A DNA stretch of 64,000 nt from contig NZ_BCUT01000001.1 of assembly GCF_001591365.1 (NCBI RefSeq), forward strand, positions 2,046,001 to 2,110,000, given 5' to 3'. The notes beneath the pieces are model-generated. The model saw only the letters and a list, made by a program, of their open reading frames with translations, made no database searches and was not told the origin of the DNA. This document shows, piece after piece, positions 32,449 to 40,332 of this stretch; the stretch's first letter is position 1; each line of letters starts with the position of its first letter. Source of the stretch: Variovorax paradoxus NBRC 15149. Lineage in GTDB: Bacteria > Pseudomonadota > Gammaproteobacteria > Burkholderiales > Burkholderiaceae_C. Made by a program: the position numbers and the translations under genes.

Positions 32449-34338
32449 ATGAACTGGAACTTCCGCGTCCTCCGGGGGCTTGCGCGCCTCACCTTCGCGC
32501 AGCAGCTGATCCTGCTGGCGCTGGTTCCGGCCACCGCGGCCACGCTGGCGGCCATTGCCGTCCTGACGCGCCAGCACCTGGACAACCTGACCGCGCTGAT
32601 GCGTGCCAACGCGCAGACGGTGGCCATGCAGGTGGCCACCGCGGCGCAGACGCCGCTGCTGCGCATGGACCGCCGCATGCTGCAGCGCACCGCCCAGTCG
32701 GGCACCTACCAGCCGCACGTGCAGCAGGTGCAGATCTGGTCGGAGGACGGCGAGATCGTGGCCAACTCCGAGACCGTCGACCGCGCGCGCGGCGATGGCC
32801 TGCAGGTGGTGGTGCCGATCGTCAGCGACGAGGGCCGCCAGAGCGGCAAGGTGATGGTGGAGATGAGCCTGGACGCGGTGCAGGACGCGCGCCGTTCGGT
32901 GTGGCTCAACGTGGTGCTGGTGCTGGCGATCAGCCTGGTGGGCGTGGGCCTGGCGGGCTGGTGGGCGGCGCGGCGCATCAGCGAGCCGATCCGCGCGCTC
33001 GGCAGGGCCGTGGACCGGCTGGGCGCGGGCGAGGCCGCGAGCGTGGCCATCGAAGGCACCTCCGAGATCCGGCACCTGCAGCACGGCTTCAACCAGGCGG
33101 CGCGCGCGCTGGCCGAAAGCCACCGCCTGCTGCAAAGCCGCATCAGCGAGGCCACCGCCGAACTCGCGCGCAAGAACCAGCAGCTCGAAGTCGCAAGCCA
33201 GGCCAAGACGCGCCTGCTGGCTGCGGCCAGCCACGACCTGCGCCAGCCGCTGCATGCGCTCACGCTCTTTTCCGACGGGCTGGCCAACGGGGAAACCGAC
33301 CCGCTGCGTCTGCAGCGCATCGGCCACATCCGCGAGTGCGTCGACTCGCTCGACCGGCTGTTCTCCGAGCTGCTCAATCTCTCGCAGCTCGATGCCGGCG
33401 TGCTGCAGCCGCAGTGGGCCGACTTTCCGCTGGACCGGCTGTTCGACGAGATCAGCCGCAACTTCCGGCCGGTGGCCGAGCAGCAGGGCCTGCGGCTGGT
33501 CGCGCGCAAGACCGAGCTCTGGGTGCGCTGCGACTACGTGATGCTCTCGCGCATCCTCAACAACCTGGTGTCGAACTCGCTGCGCCACACGCTCGAGGGC
33601 GGCGTGCTGATCGGCGCACGGCGGCGCGGCAAGGGGGTTCGCATCGACGTGGTCGACACCGGCGTGGGCATCGCGCCGCAGCACCAGGCGCGCGTGTTCG
33701 AGGAGTTCTACCAGGTGGAGACCACGGGCCGCCAGGCACCGCGCGGCGCGCGCGGCATGGGCCTCGGGCTGGCCACGGTGCAGCGCCTGGCGGAGCTGCT
33801 CAACACGCGCGTCGACCTCACGTCCAGGCCGCACAAGGGCACCTGCGTGCGCGTGCTGGTGCGCTCGGCGCCGGCCGCGCTGCCGCCGCCGGCCGCCGCG
33901 CCCGCCGCCGGCGGCGCCGAAGAAGAAGCGAGCCTGGAAAACCTGCGCATCCTGGTGATCGACGACGAGCGCACCATCCTCGAAGGCCTGACGGTGGTGC
34001 TCACCCACTGGGGCGCCGAAGTGCTGGCCGCGCAGACGCGCGCCGAAGCGCTGGCGCTGGCCGACACCTGGGCGCAGCCGCCCGACGTGGTGGTGAGCGA
34101 CCTGCTGCTGCAGGGCGGCGACAACGGCCTGGACGTGATCGCCGCGCTGGAGCGCCACCCACGCGGCATCGGCCCGGGCACGGCGCGGCTGCTGGTCACG
34201 GGCGAGACCAAGCCCGACCGCTTGCGCGAAGTGGCGAGCGCCGGCATCGCGGTGCTCTACAAGCCGGTGTCGCCGCGCGTGCTGCGCCAGGCGATCCAGG
34301 CGCAGCGCGCGGCGGCGCTGTCCAACGCCGACGCCTGA
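32449..34338 (+). CDS. Hybrid sensor histidine kinase/receiver 1
   Basis: In this 629-residue protein, transmembrane helices at about 17-40 and 150-172 flank a periplasmic sensor region of about 110 residues. A HAMP segment follows, then a DHp helix with the phospho-acceptor His in AAASHDLRQPLHALTLF (about 261) and a HATPase domain with N box LNNLVSNSLRH and G boxes DTGVGIAP and GMGLGLATV. The C-terminal receiver domain has DDE (about 504) and Asp in VVSDLLLQGG (about 550). There is no DNA-binding output, so phosphate must pass to another protein. Divergent from the tandem PhnD-type genes, which may supply the periplasmic signal. Confidence 0.93.
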   Translation: MNWNFRVLRGLARLTFAQQLILLALVPATAATLAAIAVLTRQHLDNLTALMRANAQTVAMQVATAAQTPLLRMDRRMLQRTAQSGTYQPHVQQVQIWSEDGEIVANSETVDRARGDGLQVVVPIVSDEGRQSGKVMVEMSLDAVQDARRSVWLNVVLVLAISLVGVGLAGWWAARRISEPIRALGRAVDRLGAGEAASVAIEGTSEIRHLQHGFNQAARALAESHRLLQSRISEATAELARKNQQLEVASQAKTRLLAAASHDLRQPLHALTLFSDGLANGETDPLRLQRIGHIRECVDSLDRLFSELLNLSQLDAGVLQPQWADFPLDRLFDEISRNFRPVAEQQGLRLVARKTELWVRCDYVMLSRILNNLVSNSLRHTLEGGVLIGARRRGKGVRIDVVDTGVGIAPQHQARVFEEFYQVETTGRQAPRGARGMGLGLATVQRLAELLNTRVDLTSRPHKGTCVRVLVRSAPAALPPPAAAPAAGGAEEEASLENLRILVIDDERTILEGLTVVLTHWGAEVLAAQTRAEALALADTWAQPPDVVVSDLLLQGGDNGLDVIAALERHPRGIGPGTARLLVTGETKPDRLREVASAGIAVLYKPVSPRVLRQAIQAQRAAALSNADA

Positions 34339-34379
34339 CCAGGGTAGTGCGTCGGACATAGGCCAAGCGGCTGCCGGCG

Positions 34380-34397
34380 CTGTGATCTTCCTCACAG
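34380..34397. promoter_or_regulatory. CRP-type palindrome (TGTGA-N6-TCACA)
   Basis: The site reads ctgtgatcttcctcacag: perfect TGTGA and TCACA half-sites with six-base spacing plus one further matching pair outside. This equals the Crp/Vfr consensus. It lies 99 bases upstream of the binding-protein gene that leads the second kinase operon, a reasonable position for activation. A chance palindrome in GC-rich DNA is possible but less likely given the exact match. Confidence 0.5.
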
Positions 34398-34496
34398 CCG
34401 CGCGGGGCTGCGGGCGCCGACATAAGCCCTCTGCCTTATCGCGCGGAGCAGGCGGCTTCCGTACATTGGGTGCTGCACTTGCTGCAGCCGCAGCCC

Positions 34497-35558
34497 ATGT
34501 TTGTCGCCGTGAACCCTCTCATCTCGCTCCTCCGGAAACGGCGACGCCAAGGCGCCTGCGCCGTGCTGGCCCTCGTGTGCATGGCGCAGCCCGCTGCCAG
34601 CGCCTCGGCAGCCGAGCTCACGGTGCTGGTGGGCGACGAGCTCCCGGCGCATGCCGAGTTCGTGCAGCATCTGCGCGCGAGCCAGGAGCCCGGCAGCCGC
34701 TTCGAGCTGGTGCGGCTCGCGCCGGGCGGCGCCGAAGCCGCGCAGCCGGTGGAAACGGCTCGCGCCGAATCCGACTCCGAGCGCGGCGCCAATGCCGGCG
34801 TGCGCACGCGCAGCCTGCGCACCGCACCCGCGAACGCCGCGCTCACCCTCGCGGTGGGCGCGCCCGCCGCACGCGCCGCGCTGGAGCGCCCGGGCCAGCA
34901 GCCGCTGGTGCTCGCGATGCTGAGCCGGCTCGACTACGAGAGCCTTCGCGCCAGCAGCGCGGCGCTCAAGCGCGGCGACCGGCGCGTGGGCGTGCTGCTG
35001 CGCGACCCGGCCATGGCGGACCAGCTCGCGCTGATCGGCGCGGTGCTGCCGCAGAAGCACCGCATCGGCGTGGTTGCCACACCTGAATCCGAACCGCTGG
35101 TGCGCGAGCTGCAGCGCGCCGCGCAGAACGGCAATCCGCCCTGGGACATCCAGGTGGAGTACGCGCCCGACGACAGGTCGCTGGCCGGCGCGCTGCGCTC
35201 GGTGGTGCCGCGCAGCGATGCCCTGCTGGTGCTGCCCGACCTGATCGGCGACAACCAGGCCGCCACGCTGTCGGTGCTGCGCGCCGGCGCCGGCGCGGGG
35301 CTGCCGGTGTTCGGCGCCAGCGAAGGACTGGTGCGTTCGGGCGGCCTGGCCGCGGCCGTCTCGACACCGGCGCAGCTGGCCCAGCAGGCGCGCCTGCTCG
35401 GGCAGAAGCTTGCGAGCGGCGCCGGCGGCAGCGGCAATCCGCTGGTGGAATCGGCCGCGCCCGCGACCGTGCGGGTCAATGCCACGGTGGCGCGCGGACT
35501 CGGCCTGCGCCTGCCCGAGGAGCGGGAACTGACCGAGCGGCTCACGGTCGTGCGATGA
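34497..35558 (+). CDS. ABC_sub_bind-like periplasmic binding protein coupled to a kinase
   Basis: The 353-residue product starts at MFVAVNPLISLLRKRRRQGA, a signal peptide that likely ends near ASASAAELT. The mature domain follows the pattern of the tryptophan/ABC_sub_bind family of periplasmic proteins (VGVLLRDPAMADQLALIGAVL, IGVVATPESEPLVREL, DALLVLPDLIGDN). No permease or ATPase is present. The stop overlaps the start of the downstream hybrid kinase (ATGA), so the protein is very likely its extracytoplasmic input. An upstream ATG nine codons earlier is possible. The gene lies behind a CRP-type palindrome. Confidence 0.8.
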   Translation: MFVAVNPLISLLRKRRRQGACAVLALVCMAQPAASASAAELTVLVGDELPAHAEFVQHLRASQEPGSRFELVRLAPGGAEAAQPVETARAESDSERGANAGVRTRSLRTAPANAALTLAVGAPAARAALERPGQQPLVLAMLSRLDYESLRASSAALKRGDRRVGVLLRDPAMADQLALIGAVLPQKHRIGVVATPESEPLVRELQRAAQNGNPPWDIQVEYAPDDRSLAGALRSVVPRSDALLVLPDLIGDNQAATLSVLRAGAGAGLPVFGASEGLVRSGGLAAAVSTPAQLAQQARLLGQKLASGAGGSGNPLVESAAPATVRVNATVARGLGLRLPEERELTERLTVVR

Positions 35559-37546
35559 GCGAGACGCTGCCCTCCGCGGGCGGGCGCGCCGACGCAGCGC
35601 CGCCGCCCTCTGCGCCCACGCCCACGCTGCTGGTGCGCGGCAACCTGCAGCGCGACCTGTTCCGGCTTGGCGTGGTGCCGTGCGCCGCGGTGGCGCTCGC
35701 GCTCACCGGCTGGTTCACCCACAGCCGGCTGCAGACGCTGGAGGCCGCCTTCGACGCCGAGGGCCAGGCGGTGGCGCGCCAGGTGGCGGCCATGTCCGAC
35801 CTGAGCCTTTATGCCGGCGACCTGCCGGCGCTGCAGAACGTGGCCAATGCCGCGCTGCGCGGCGGCCAGGTGATGCGCGTGGAAATCAGCAACAGCGCCG
35901 GCGTCTACGTGACGGCCGGCCCCAAGGCCTCTTCGCTTGCGCAGCTGCGCATGTTCACCTCGCCGGTCACGCTGCGCGAGGCCTCGCGCGCCAGCGCCTT
36001 CGCGCCGGCCGGCTCCACCGCCGCTGGCGACGCGCCCATCGGCCTGGTGCAGACCTTCCGCGACACCACGGCCTATGCGCGCGAACGCAGCCGCTCGCTG
36101 ATCGCGAGCATCGGCATCGCGCTGGTGGCGCTGCTGGCGGCCTGGGCCTCGGTGCGCCACATGGCGCGCACGGTGGCGCGGCCGCTGCGGCGCATCTCGC
36201 GCACCGTGGCCGCGCTCGAGGGCGGCCACTTCGAGGCGCGCTGCGACGTGGCCGAGGGCGACAGCCGCGCGGCCGCCGGCGGCGCCGGCAAGGGCCGCGC
36301 GCATGAGCTCACGGTGCTCGCGCACGACATCGACCGCCTGGCCGAGCGCCTGCAGCGCAACCGGCAGATCAGCGAGGAGCGCGTGCGCGAGGCCACCGCG
36401 GTGGCGCTGCAGCGCATGGCCGAGGCCGAGCAGGCCGCACTCTCGCGCGCCCGCTTCCTGGCCGCGGCCAGCCACGACCTGCGCCAGCCGCTGCATGCCA
36501 TGGGCCTGTTCATCGACGGCCTGCTGCCGGGCGCCAGCGCCGCGCAGCGCCCCGCCATGCTGCGGCTGCAGGAGAGCACCGAGTTCATGGGCGTGCTGCT
36601 GGACGACCTGCTGGAGATCTCGCGGCTCGATGCCCAGGTGCTGACGCCGGCGATCACCAAGGTGCCGCTCGCGGCGCTGTTCGACCAGCTCGATGCGCAG
36701 CATGCCGCCACCGCGGTGGAAACCCACGTGCGCCTGCGCTGGAGCGACCGCGGCCTGGCGGTGCGCAGCGATGCGGCGCTGCTGCAGCGCATCGTCGGCA
36801 ACCTGGTGGCCAACGCGCTGCGCCATGCGCCGGCCGGCGGCACCGTGCTGGTGGCCGCGCGCCGCGCCCGCGGAAGGAACGGCGACAGCGTGCGCATCGA
36901 GGTGCGCGACAACGGCATCGGCATTGCGCCCATCCACCAGGGCCGGATCTTCGAGGAGTTCTACCAGGTGGCCAACACCGAGCGCGACCGCCGCCGCGGC
37001 TTCGGGCTGGGCCTGGCGATCTGCGCGCGCATCGCGGCGCTGCTGGGCACCCGCATCACGCTGCGCTCGGCGCTGCAGGCGGGCAGCACCTTTGCGCTCA
37101 CGCTGCCCGCGGCCCATGCGGCGGACGCCACCGCACCCGAGCCCGCGCCGCTCGCGCTGACGCCGCTGGCCGGGCTGCACTGCATGGTGGTCGACGACGA
37201 CCCCGCCATCCTCGACGGCAGCCGCGCGCTGCTGGAGCAGTGGGGCTGCCAGGTCGAATGCGTGGCCACCGGCGCCGAGGCCATCGCGCGGCTCGGCACG
37301 GGCGACGTGCATTTCGACGCGGTGCTGTGCGACCTGCAATTGGCCGGCGACGCCGACGGCATGGAGGTGATCGATGCCGCCAGGCGCCTGCAGCCCGATG
37401 CGCTCGCGGTGCTGGTCTCGGGCGCCACCGGGCCCGAGGTGCTGCAGCGGCTGCGCCACGGCGGCGTGATGCTGCTGACCAAGCCGGTCGCGCCGGCCAA
37501 GCTGCGCGCACTGCTCACCACGCGGCGCCATGCGCACGCGGCCTGA
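35555..37546 (+). CDS. Hybrid sensor histidine kinase/receiver 2
   Basis: The 663-residue protein has transmembrane helices at about 36-56 and 185-205 around a periplasmic sensor region. The DHp motif ASHDLRQPLHAMGLF holds His at about 306, followed by HATPase boxes (VGNLVANALRH, DNGIGIAP, GFGLGLAI). The C-terminal receiver has DDDP (about 547) and Asp in AVLCDLQLAGD (about 592). The kinase core is clearly related to hybrid kinase 1, consistent with duplication of a binding-protein/kinase unit. No DNA-binding output domain is encoded here. The start overlaps the upstream binding-protein gene by four bases. Confidence 0.93.
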   Translation: MSETLPSAGGRADAAPPPSAPTPTLLVRGNLQRDLFRLGVVPCAAVALALTGWFTHSRLQTLEAAFDAEGQAVARQVAAMSDLSLYAGDLPALQNVANAALRGGQVMRVEISNSAGVYVTAGPKASSLAQLRMFTSPVTLREASRASAFAPAGSTAAGDAPIGLVQTFRDTTAYARERSRSLIASIGIALVALLAAWASVRHMARTVARPLRRISRTVAALEGGHFEARCDVAEGDSRAAAGGAGKGRAHELTVLAHDIDRLAERLQRNRQISEERVREATAVALQRMAEAEQAALSRARFLAAASHDLRQPLHAMGLFIDGLLPGASAAQRPAMLRLQESTEFMGVLLDDLLEISRLDAQVLTPAITKVPLAALFDQLDAQHAATAVETHVRLRWSDRGLAVRSDAALLQRIVGNLVANALRHAPAGGTVLVAARRARGRNGDSVRIEVRDNGIGIAPIHQGRIFEEFYQVANTERDRRRGFGLGLAICARIAALLGTRITLRSALQAGSTFALTLPAAHAADATAPEPAPLALTPLAGLHCMVVDDDPAILDGSRALLEQWGCQVECVATGAEAIARLGTGDVHFDAVLCDLQLAGDADGMEVIDAARRLQPDALAVLVSGATGPEVLQRLRHGGVMLLTKPVAPAKLRALLTTRRHAHAA

Positions 37547-37569
37547 ACTGCACGCCCTTCTTCCACCAG

Positions 37570-37602
37570 CATTCACCAGGCATTCACCAGGCATTCACCA
37601 CG
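37570..37602. repeat. Three 11-bp tandem repeats ahead of the glycosyltransferase-like gene
   Basis: Units cattcaccagg, cattcaccagg and cattcaccacg run head to tail and end 13 bases before the ATG at 37616. They occupy the place where a ribosome-binding site would be expected, and no clear Shine-Dalgarno sequence is visible. The region lies between the kinase stop (37546) and the start codon. Confidence 0.85.
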
Positions 37603-37615
37603 CATCGACCTCGCC

Positions 37616-38419
37616 ATGCTCGACACCGCCGCCCTCAAGGGCATCCGCCCCTTCGTCGCCACGCCCAGCTACAGCGGCGCCATGGCCAGCCTCTATGTGC
37701 GCAGCCTGCTGGGCCTGGTCAATGCGGCGTGGACGCACGGCTTCGCCATGCAGACGCGCTTCCTCGACGGCGACAGCCTGCTCACGCGCGCGCGCAACCG
37801 GCTGGTGGCCGAGTTCATGGCCGATGCGCAGTGGACGCACCTGTTCTGGATCGACGCCGACGTCGGCTTCGCGCCCGATGCGGCGCTGCGCCTGCTGCTG
37901 TCCGGCCGCGAGGTGGTGGCCGGCGTCTACCCGCACAAGAACGACGGCTGGCCGGCCCAGGGCCTGGCCCGGCCGCTGCCCGCGGGCGCCACGCAGGCCG
38001 ACTTCGACGCGCTGCATGCGCGCTATCCGCTGAACCTGCGCCACACGCCGACCGAGGCCGACGCCGACGGCTTCGTCGAGGTGCTGGACGCGCCGACCGG
38101 CTTCATGCTGATCGCCCGCGGCGTGTTCGAACGCATGGCCGCGGCCATGCCCGAGCTGCGCTACACGCCCGAGGCCGGCGACCACGCCAATGCGCACTTG
38201 CCGCACTGGCGCTTCTTCGACACCCAGTTCGAGCCCGCCACCGGCCGCTACCTGAGCGAGGACTTCGCCTTCTGCCGGCGCTGGCAGCAGCTGGGCGGCC
38301 AGGTGTTCGTCGACCTGCAGTCGCGCCTGTCGCACCAGGGCCTGAAGACCTGGCACGGCGACCTGCCGCGCGCGCTGGGCGCACTGGACGCAACGGGCGG
38401 CCACGGCCTCCCGCGGTGA
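37616..38419 (+). CDS. Glycosyltransferase-like protein (GT-A fold)
   Basis: This 267-residue protein has FVATPSYSGAMASLYVRSLL at the N terminus, GDSLLTRARNRLVAEFM, the putative metal-binding THLFWIDADVGFAP, and REVVAGVYPHKND. This pattern is found in GT-A-type nucleotide-sugar transferases, including phage-type enzymes. No signal peptide or membrane segment is present, so it is cytosolic. The acceptor and donor are unknown. It is convergent with the GT2 gene at the end of the two-partner secretion operon (18-base gap) and may act on the same product. The start is not supported by a clear Shine-Dalgarno sequence. Confidence 0.75.
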   Translation: MLDTAALKGIRPFVATPSYSGAMASLYVRSLLGLVNAAWTHGFAMQTRFLDGDSLLTRARNRLVAEFMADAQWTHLFWIDADVGFAPDAALRLLLSGREVVAGVYPHKNDGWPAQGLARPLPAGATQADFDALHARYPLNLRHTPTEADADGFVEVLDAPTGFMLIARGVFERMAAAMPELRYTPEAGDHANAHLPHWRFFDTQFEPATGRYLSEDFAFCRRWQQLGGQVFVDLQSRLSHQGLKTWHGDLPRALGALDATGGHGLPR

Positions 38420-38437
38420 GCCGGCGCACCGGGTCCG

Positions 38438-39217
38438 TCACGCCCGCCGCGCCGGCGGATCGAAGCTCCACTGCACCCGCAGCAGGCCCCAGAGCTCTTC
38501 CGGCGTGAGGCCGACGCCGGCCGAACGCAGCAGATCGTCGTGCAGCCCCCCGGGCGGCGGCAGGCCGGCCTGCAGATAGGTGGCGCGCCAGCGCGATTCG
38601 TACAGCACGGTGCACTGCCGGGTCCAGCACACCCGCAGCCCGTGGTGCTGCATGAGCCAGCACATCGCCCGGTCGCACACGGGCGTCAGCGAACGCGGCA
38701 GCTGCGACCACGCGCCCCAGAGAAACCCGGCCGAGCGGGCCAGGCTGATGCAGTTGGTGTCCACGAAATCCGAGCCCGGCGCCTCGTCCGGCGGAACGAT
38801 GCGCAGGTGCTCGTGGCCGGGCAGGAACATGTACCGCGAAGAGAACACCGCATCGACCGGCCGGCCCCGCTCCCGGGCCTCGGCGTAGGCCTGCACCACC
38901 GAGGCGACGTGGCCGGGCAGGAACAGGTTGTCCGCGTCCAGGAAGCACACCACGTCGGCGCCGTCGGCCAGCGCGCACAGCGCGCCGATGCCGCGCGGCG
39001 TGCAGCCGAAGTTGGCGTTGACCTGCGGCAGCACGATGTGCCGCACCTGCGGCCATTCGGCCAGCAGCCCGGCCTGCGGGAGGCCGTCCGCCACCATGTA
39101 GTGCACCACCTGCGGATGGCCCTGCGCGCGCACGCTCTGCATGCAGCGGCGCAGCACGGCGGCCGGCTCGCGGTGGTAGGGGGTGACCACGGCCACCCTG
39201 AGCGCCGTGTCGTTCAC
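38438..39217 (-). CDS. GT2-family glycosyltransferase
   Basis: The 259-residue protein begins with VAVVTPYHREPAAVLRRCMQS and carries the DXD-type motif VVCFLDADNLFLPGHV, both classic for family 2 glycosyltransferases. A later DFVDTNCISLARSAGFLWGAW segment may bind the acceptor. The start is GTG at 39217, one base past the radical SAM stop, so the two are one transcription unit with tpsA upstream. A cytosolic enzyme in this place is a candidate for glycosylating the exoprotein before export, as HMW1C does for HMW1, although it is not an HMW1C homologue. Confidence 0.85.
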   Translation of the reverse strand: MNDTALRVAVVTPYHREPAAVLRRCMQSVRAQGHPQVVHYMVADGLPQAGLLAEWPQVRHIVLPQVNANFGCTPRGIGALCALADGADVVCFLDADNLFLPGHVASVVQAYAEARERGRPVDAVFSSRYMFLPGHEHLRIVPPDEAPGSDFVDTNCISLARSAGFLWGAWSQLPRSLTPVCDRAMCWLMQHHGLRVCWTRQCTVLYESRWRATYLQAGLPPPGGLHDDLLRSAGVGLTPEELWGLLRVQWSFDPPARRA

Positions 39218-39218
39218 C

Positions 39219-40319
39219 TCAGCCTCCGCGGTCCACGTGCAGGGGAATGGTGCGCGCCACGCCGGCCGCGGGCCGCGCCGCGGGAAAGAGCGCGGCCGGT
39301 CGGCGCGAGGCGCAGGTGCTGGTCTCCCGCCGCACGCTGTGGCTGATGCCGCAGAACTGGTTGCACCCGCGCATCGCCGTGCGGACGAACTCCGCCTCGC
39401 GCCAGAACAGGCGCAAGTCGCCGGGCTTGTCCAGCTGCATGCCCGGAAAGCTGCCCGAGAAGCACAGGCGCGCCACGCCGTAGTGGTCCACCATGATGTT
39501 GCGCTCGTAGGTGTTGCAGATGTGTTCCGTCGTGCGCGTGTGCGAGCCCCAGCCGCGCGCCGCGTCCGGGCAGGCGCGCAGCGTGGAGAAGTACATGTGC
39601 ACCTGGTGCAGCCAGAGCGGGTTCAGCCCCAGGCCGAAGCGCTGGTCGCAGCGGCGGATCACCTCGACCAGCCGGTCCGGGTCCACGTTGCGGTGGGCGG
39701 CGAAGAAGGGGTCGACCAGCCCCATCTGGCCGAAGCTGGGCTGCAGGAAGTTCAGCTTCAGCTTGTCGGCGCCCAGCTCGTCCAGCACGAAGGCGTAGAA
39801 GTCCTCCAGCTCGAGGTAGTTCTCGTCGAAGACGAGGCCCATCACGTTGATCCGGGTGTCGCCGCCCGGCGGGCGCGCCGCCAGCAGCAGGCGCAGCGCG
39901 GCGACCGCCTTGCCGAAGGCGCCCTTCACGCCGCGCGTGCGGTCGTGCAGGGCCGGCCGATGGCTGTTGAGCGACACCGAGATGCCGTGCGGGCCCTCGC
40001 GGATCATGCGCTCGGCCGTGGCCTCGTCGCGCACGCGAGTGCCGTTGATGACCGACAGGCAGGCGAGGCCCAGTTCGCGGCAGGTGCGCGAGATGTGGAA
40101 GTAGTCCTCCAGGTCGAGCATGCTCTCGCCGCCGCAGATCACCACGCTGCCCTGGGGATTCATCGCGGCGAACTCCGCCAGCACCTCGTGCCGGCGCGCC
40201 GGGCCGAGGTAGCGCGCACGGTCGGCGTCGTCGAGCTTCCAGAAGTCGCAGTGCTCGCAGCGCAGGTTGCAGCGCTTGTTCGTCTGGATGAACAGGAACA
40301 GGGGCGGCGGCAGTTCCAC
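39219..40319 (-). CDS. Radical SAM protein linked to the TpsA exoprotein
   Basis: The 366-residue protein has the 4Fe-4S/SAM motif CNLRCEHC near residue 17 (TNKRCNLRCEHCDFWK), a following GGES segment (VVICGGESMLD), and further cysteines in the C-terminal half (HICNTYERN, ARLCFSGSF, GCNQFCGIS). Those cysteines suggest an auxiliary cluster like SPASM/twitch proteins. The GTG at 40319 is the only sensible start (ELPPPLFLFIQ), 13 bases after the tpsA stop. SPASM-type enzymes often modify ribosomal peptides or carry out sugar or peptide chemistry. Here no small precursor gene is visible, so tpsA itself or a sugar is the likely target. Function is inferred from context only. Confidence 0.82.
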   Translation of the reverse strand: MELPPPLFLFIQTNKRCNLRCEHCDFWKLDDADRARYLGPARRHEVLAEFAAMNPQGSVVICGGESMLDLEDYFHISRTCRELGLACLSVINGTRVRDEATAERMIREGPHGISVSLNSHRPALHDRTRGVKGAFGKAVAALRLLLAARPPGGDTRINVMGLVFDENYLELEDFYAFVLDELGADKLKLNFLQPSFGQMGLVDPFFAAHRNVDPDRLVEVIRRCDQRFGLGLNPLWLHQVHMYFSTLRACPDAARGWGSHTRTTEHICNTYERNIMVDHYGVARLCFSGSFPGMQLDKPGDLRLFWREAEFVRTAMRGCNQFCGISHSVRRETSTCASRRPAALFPAARPAAGVARTIPLHVDRGG

Positions 40320-40332
40320 GGCCGGGTCGCTT

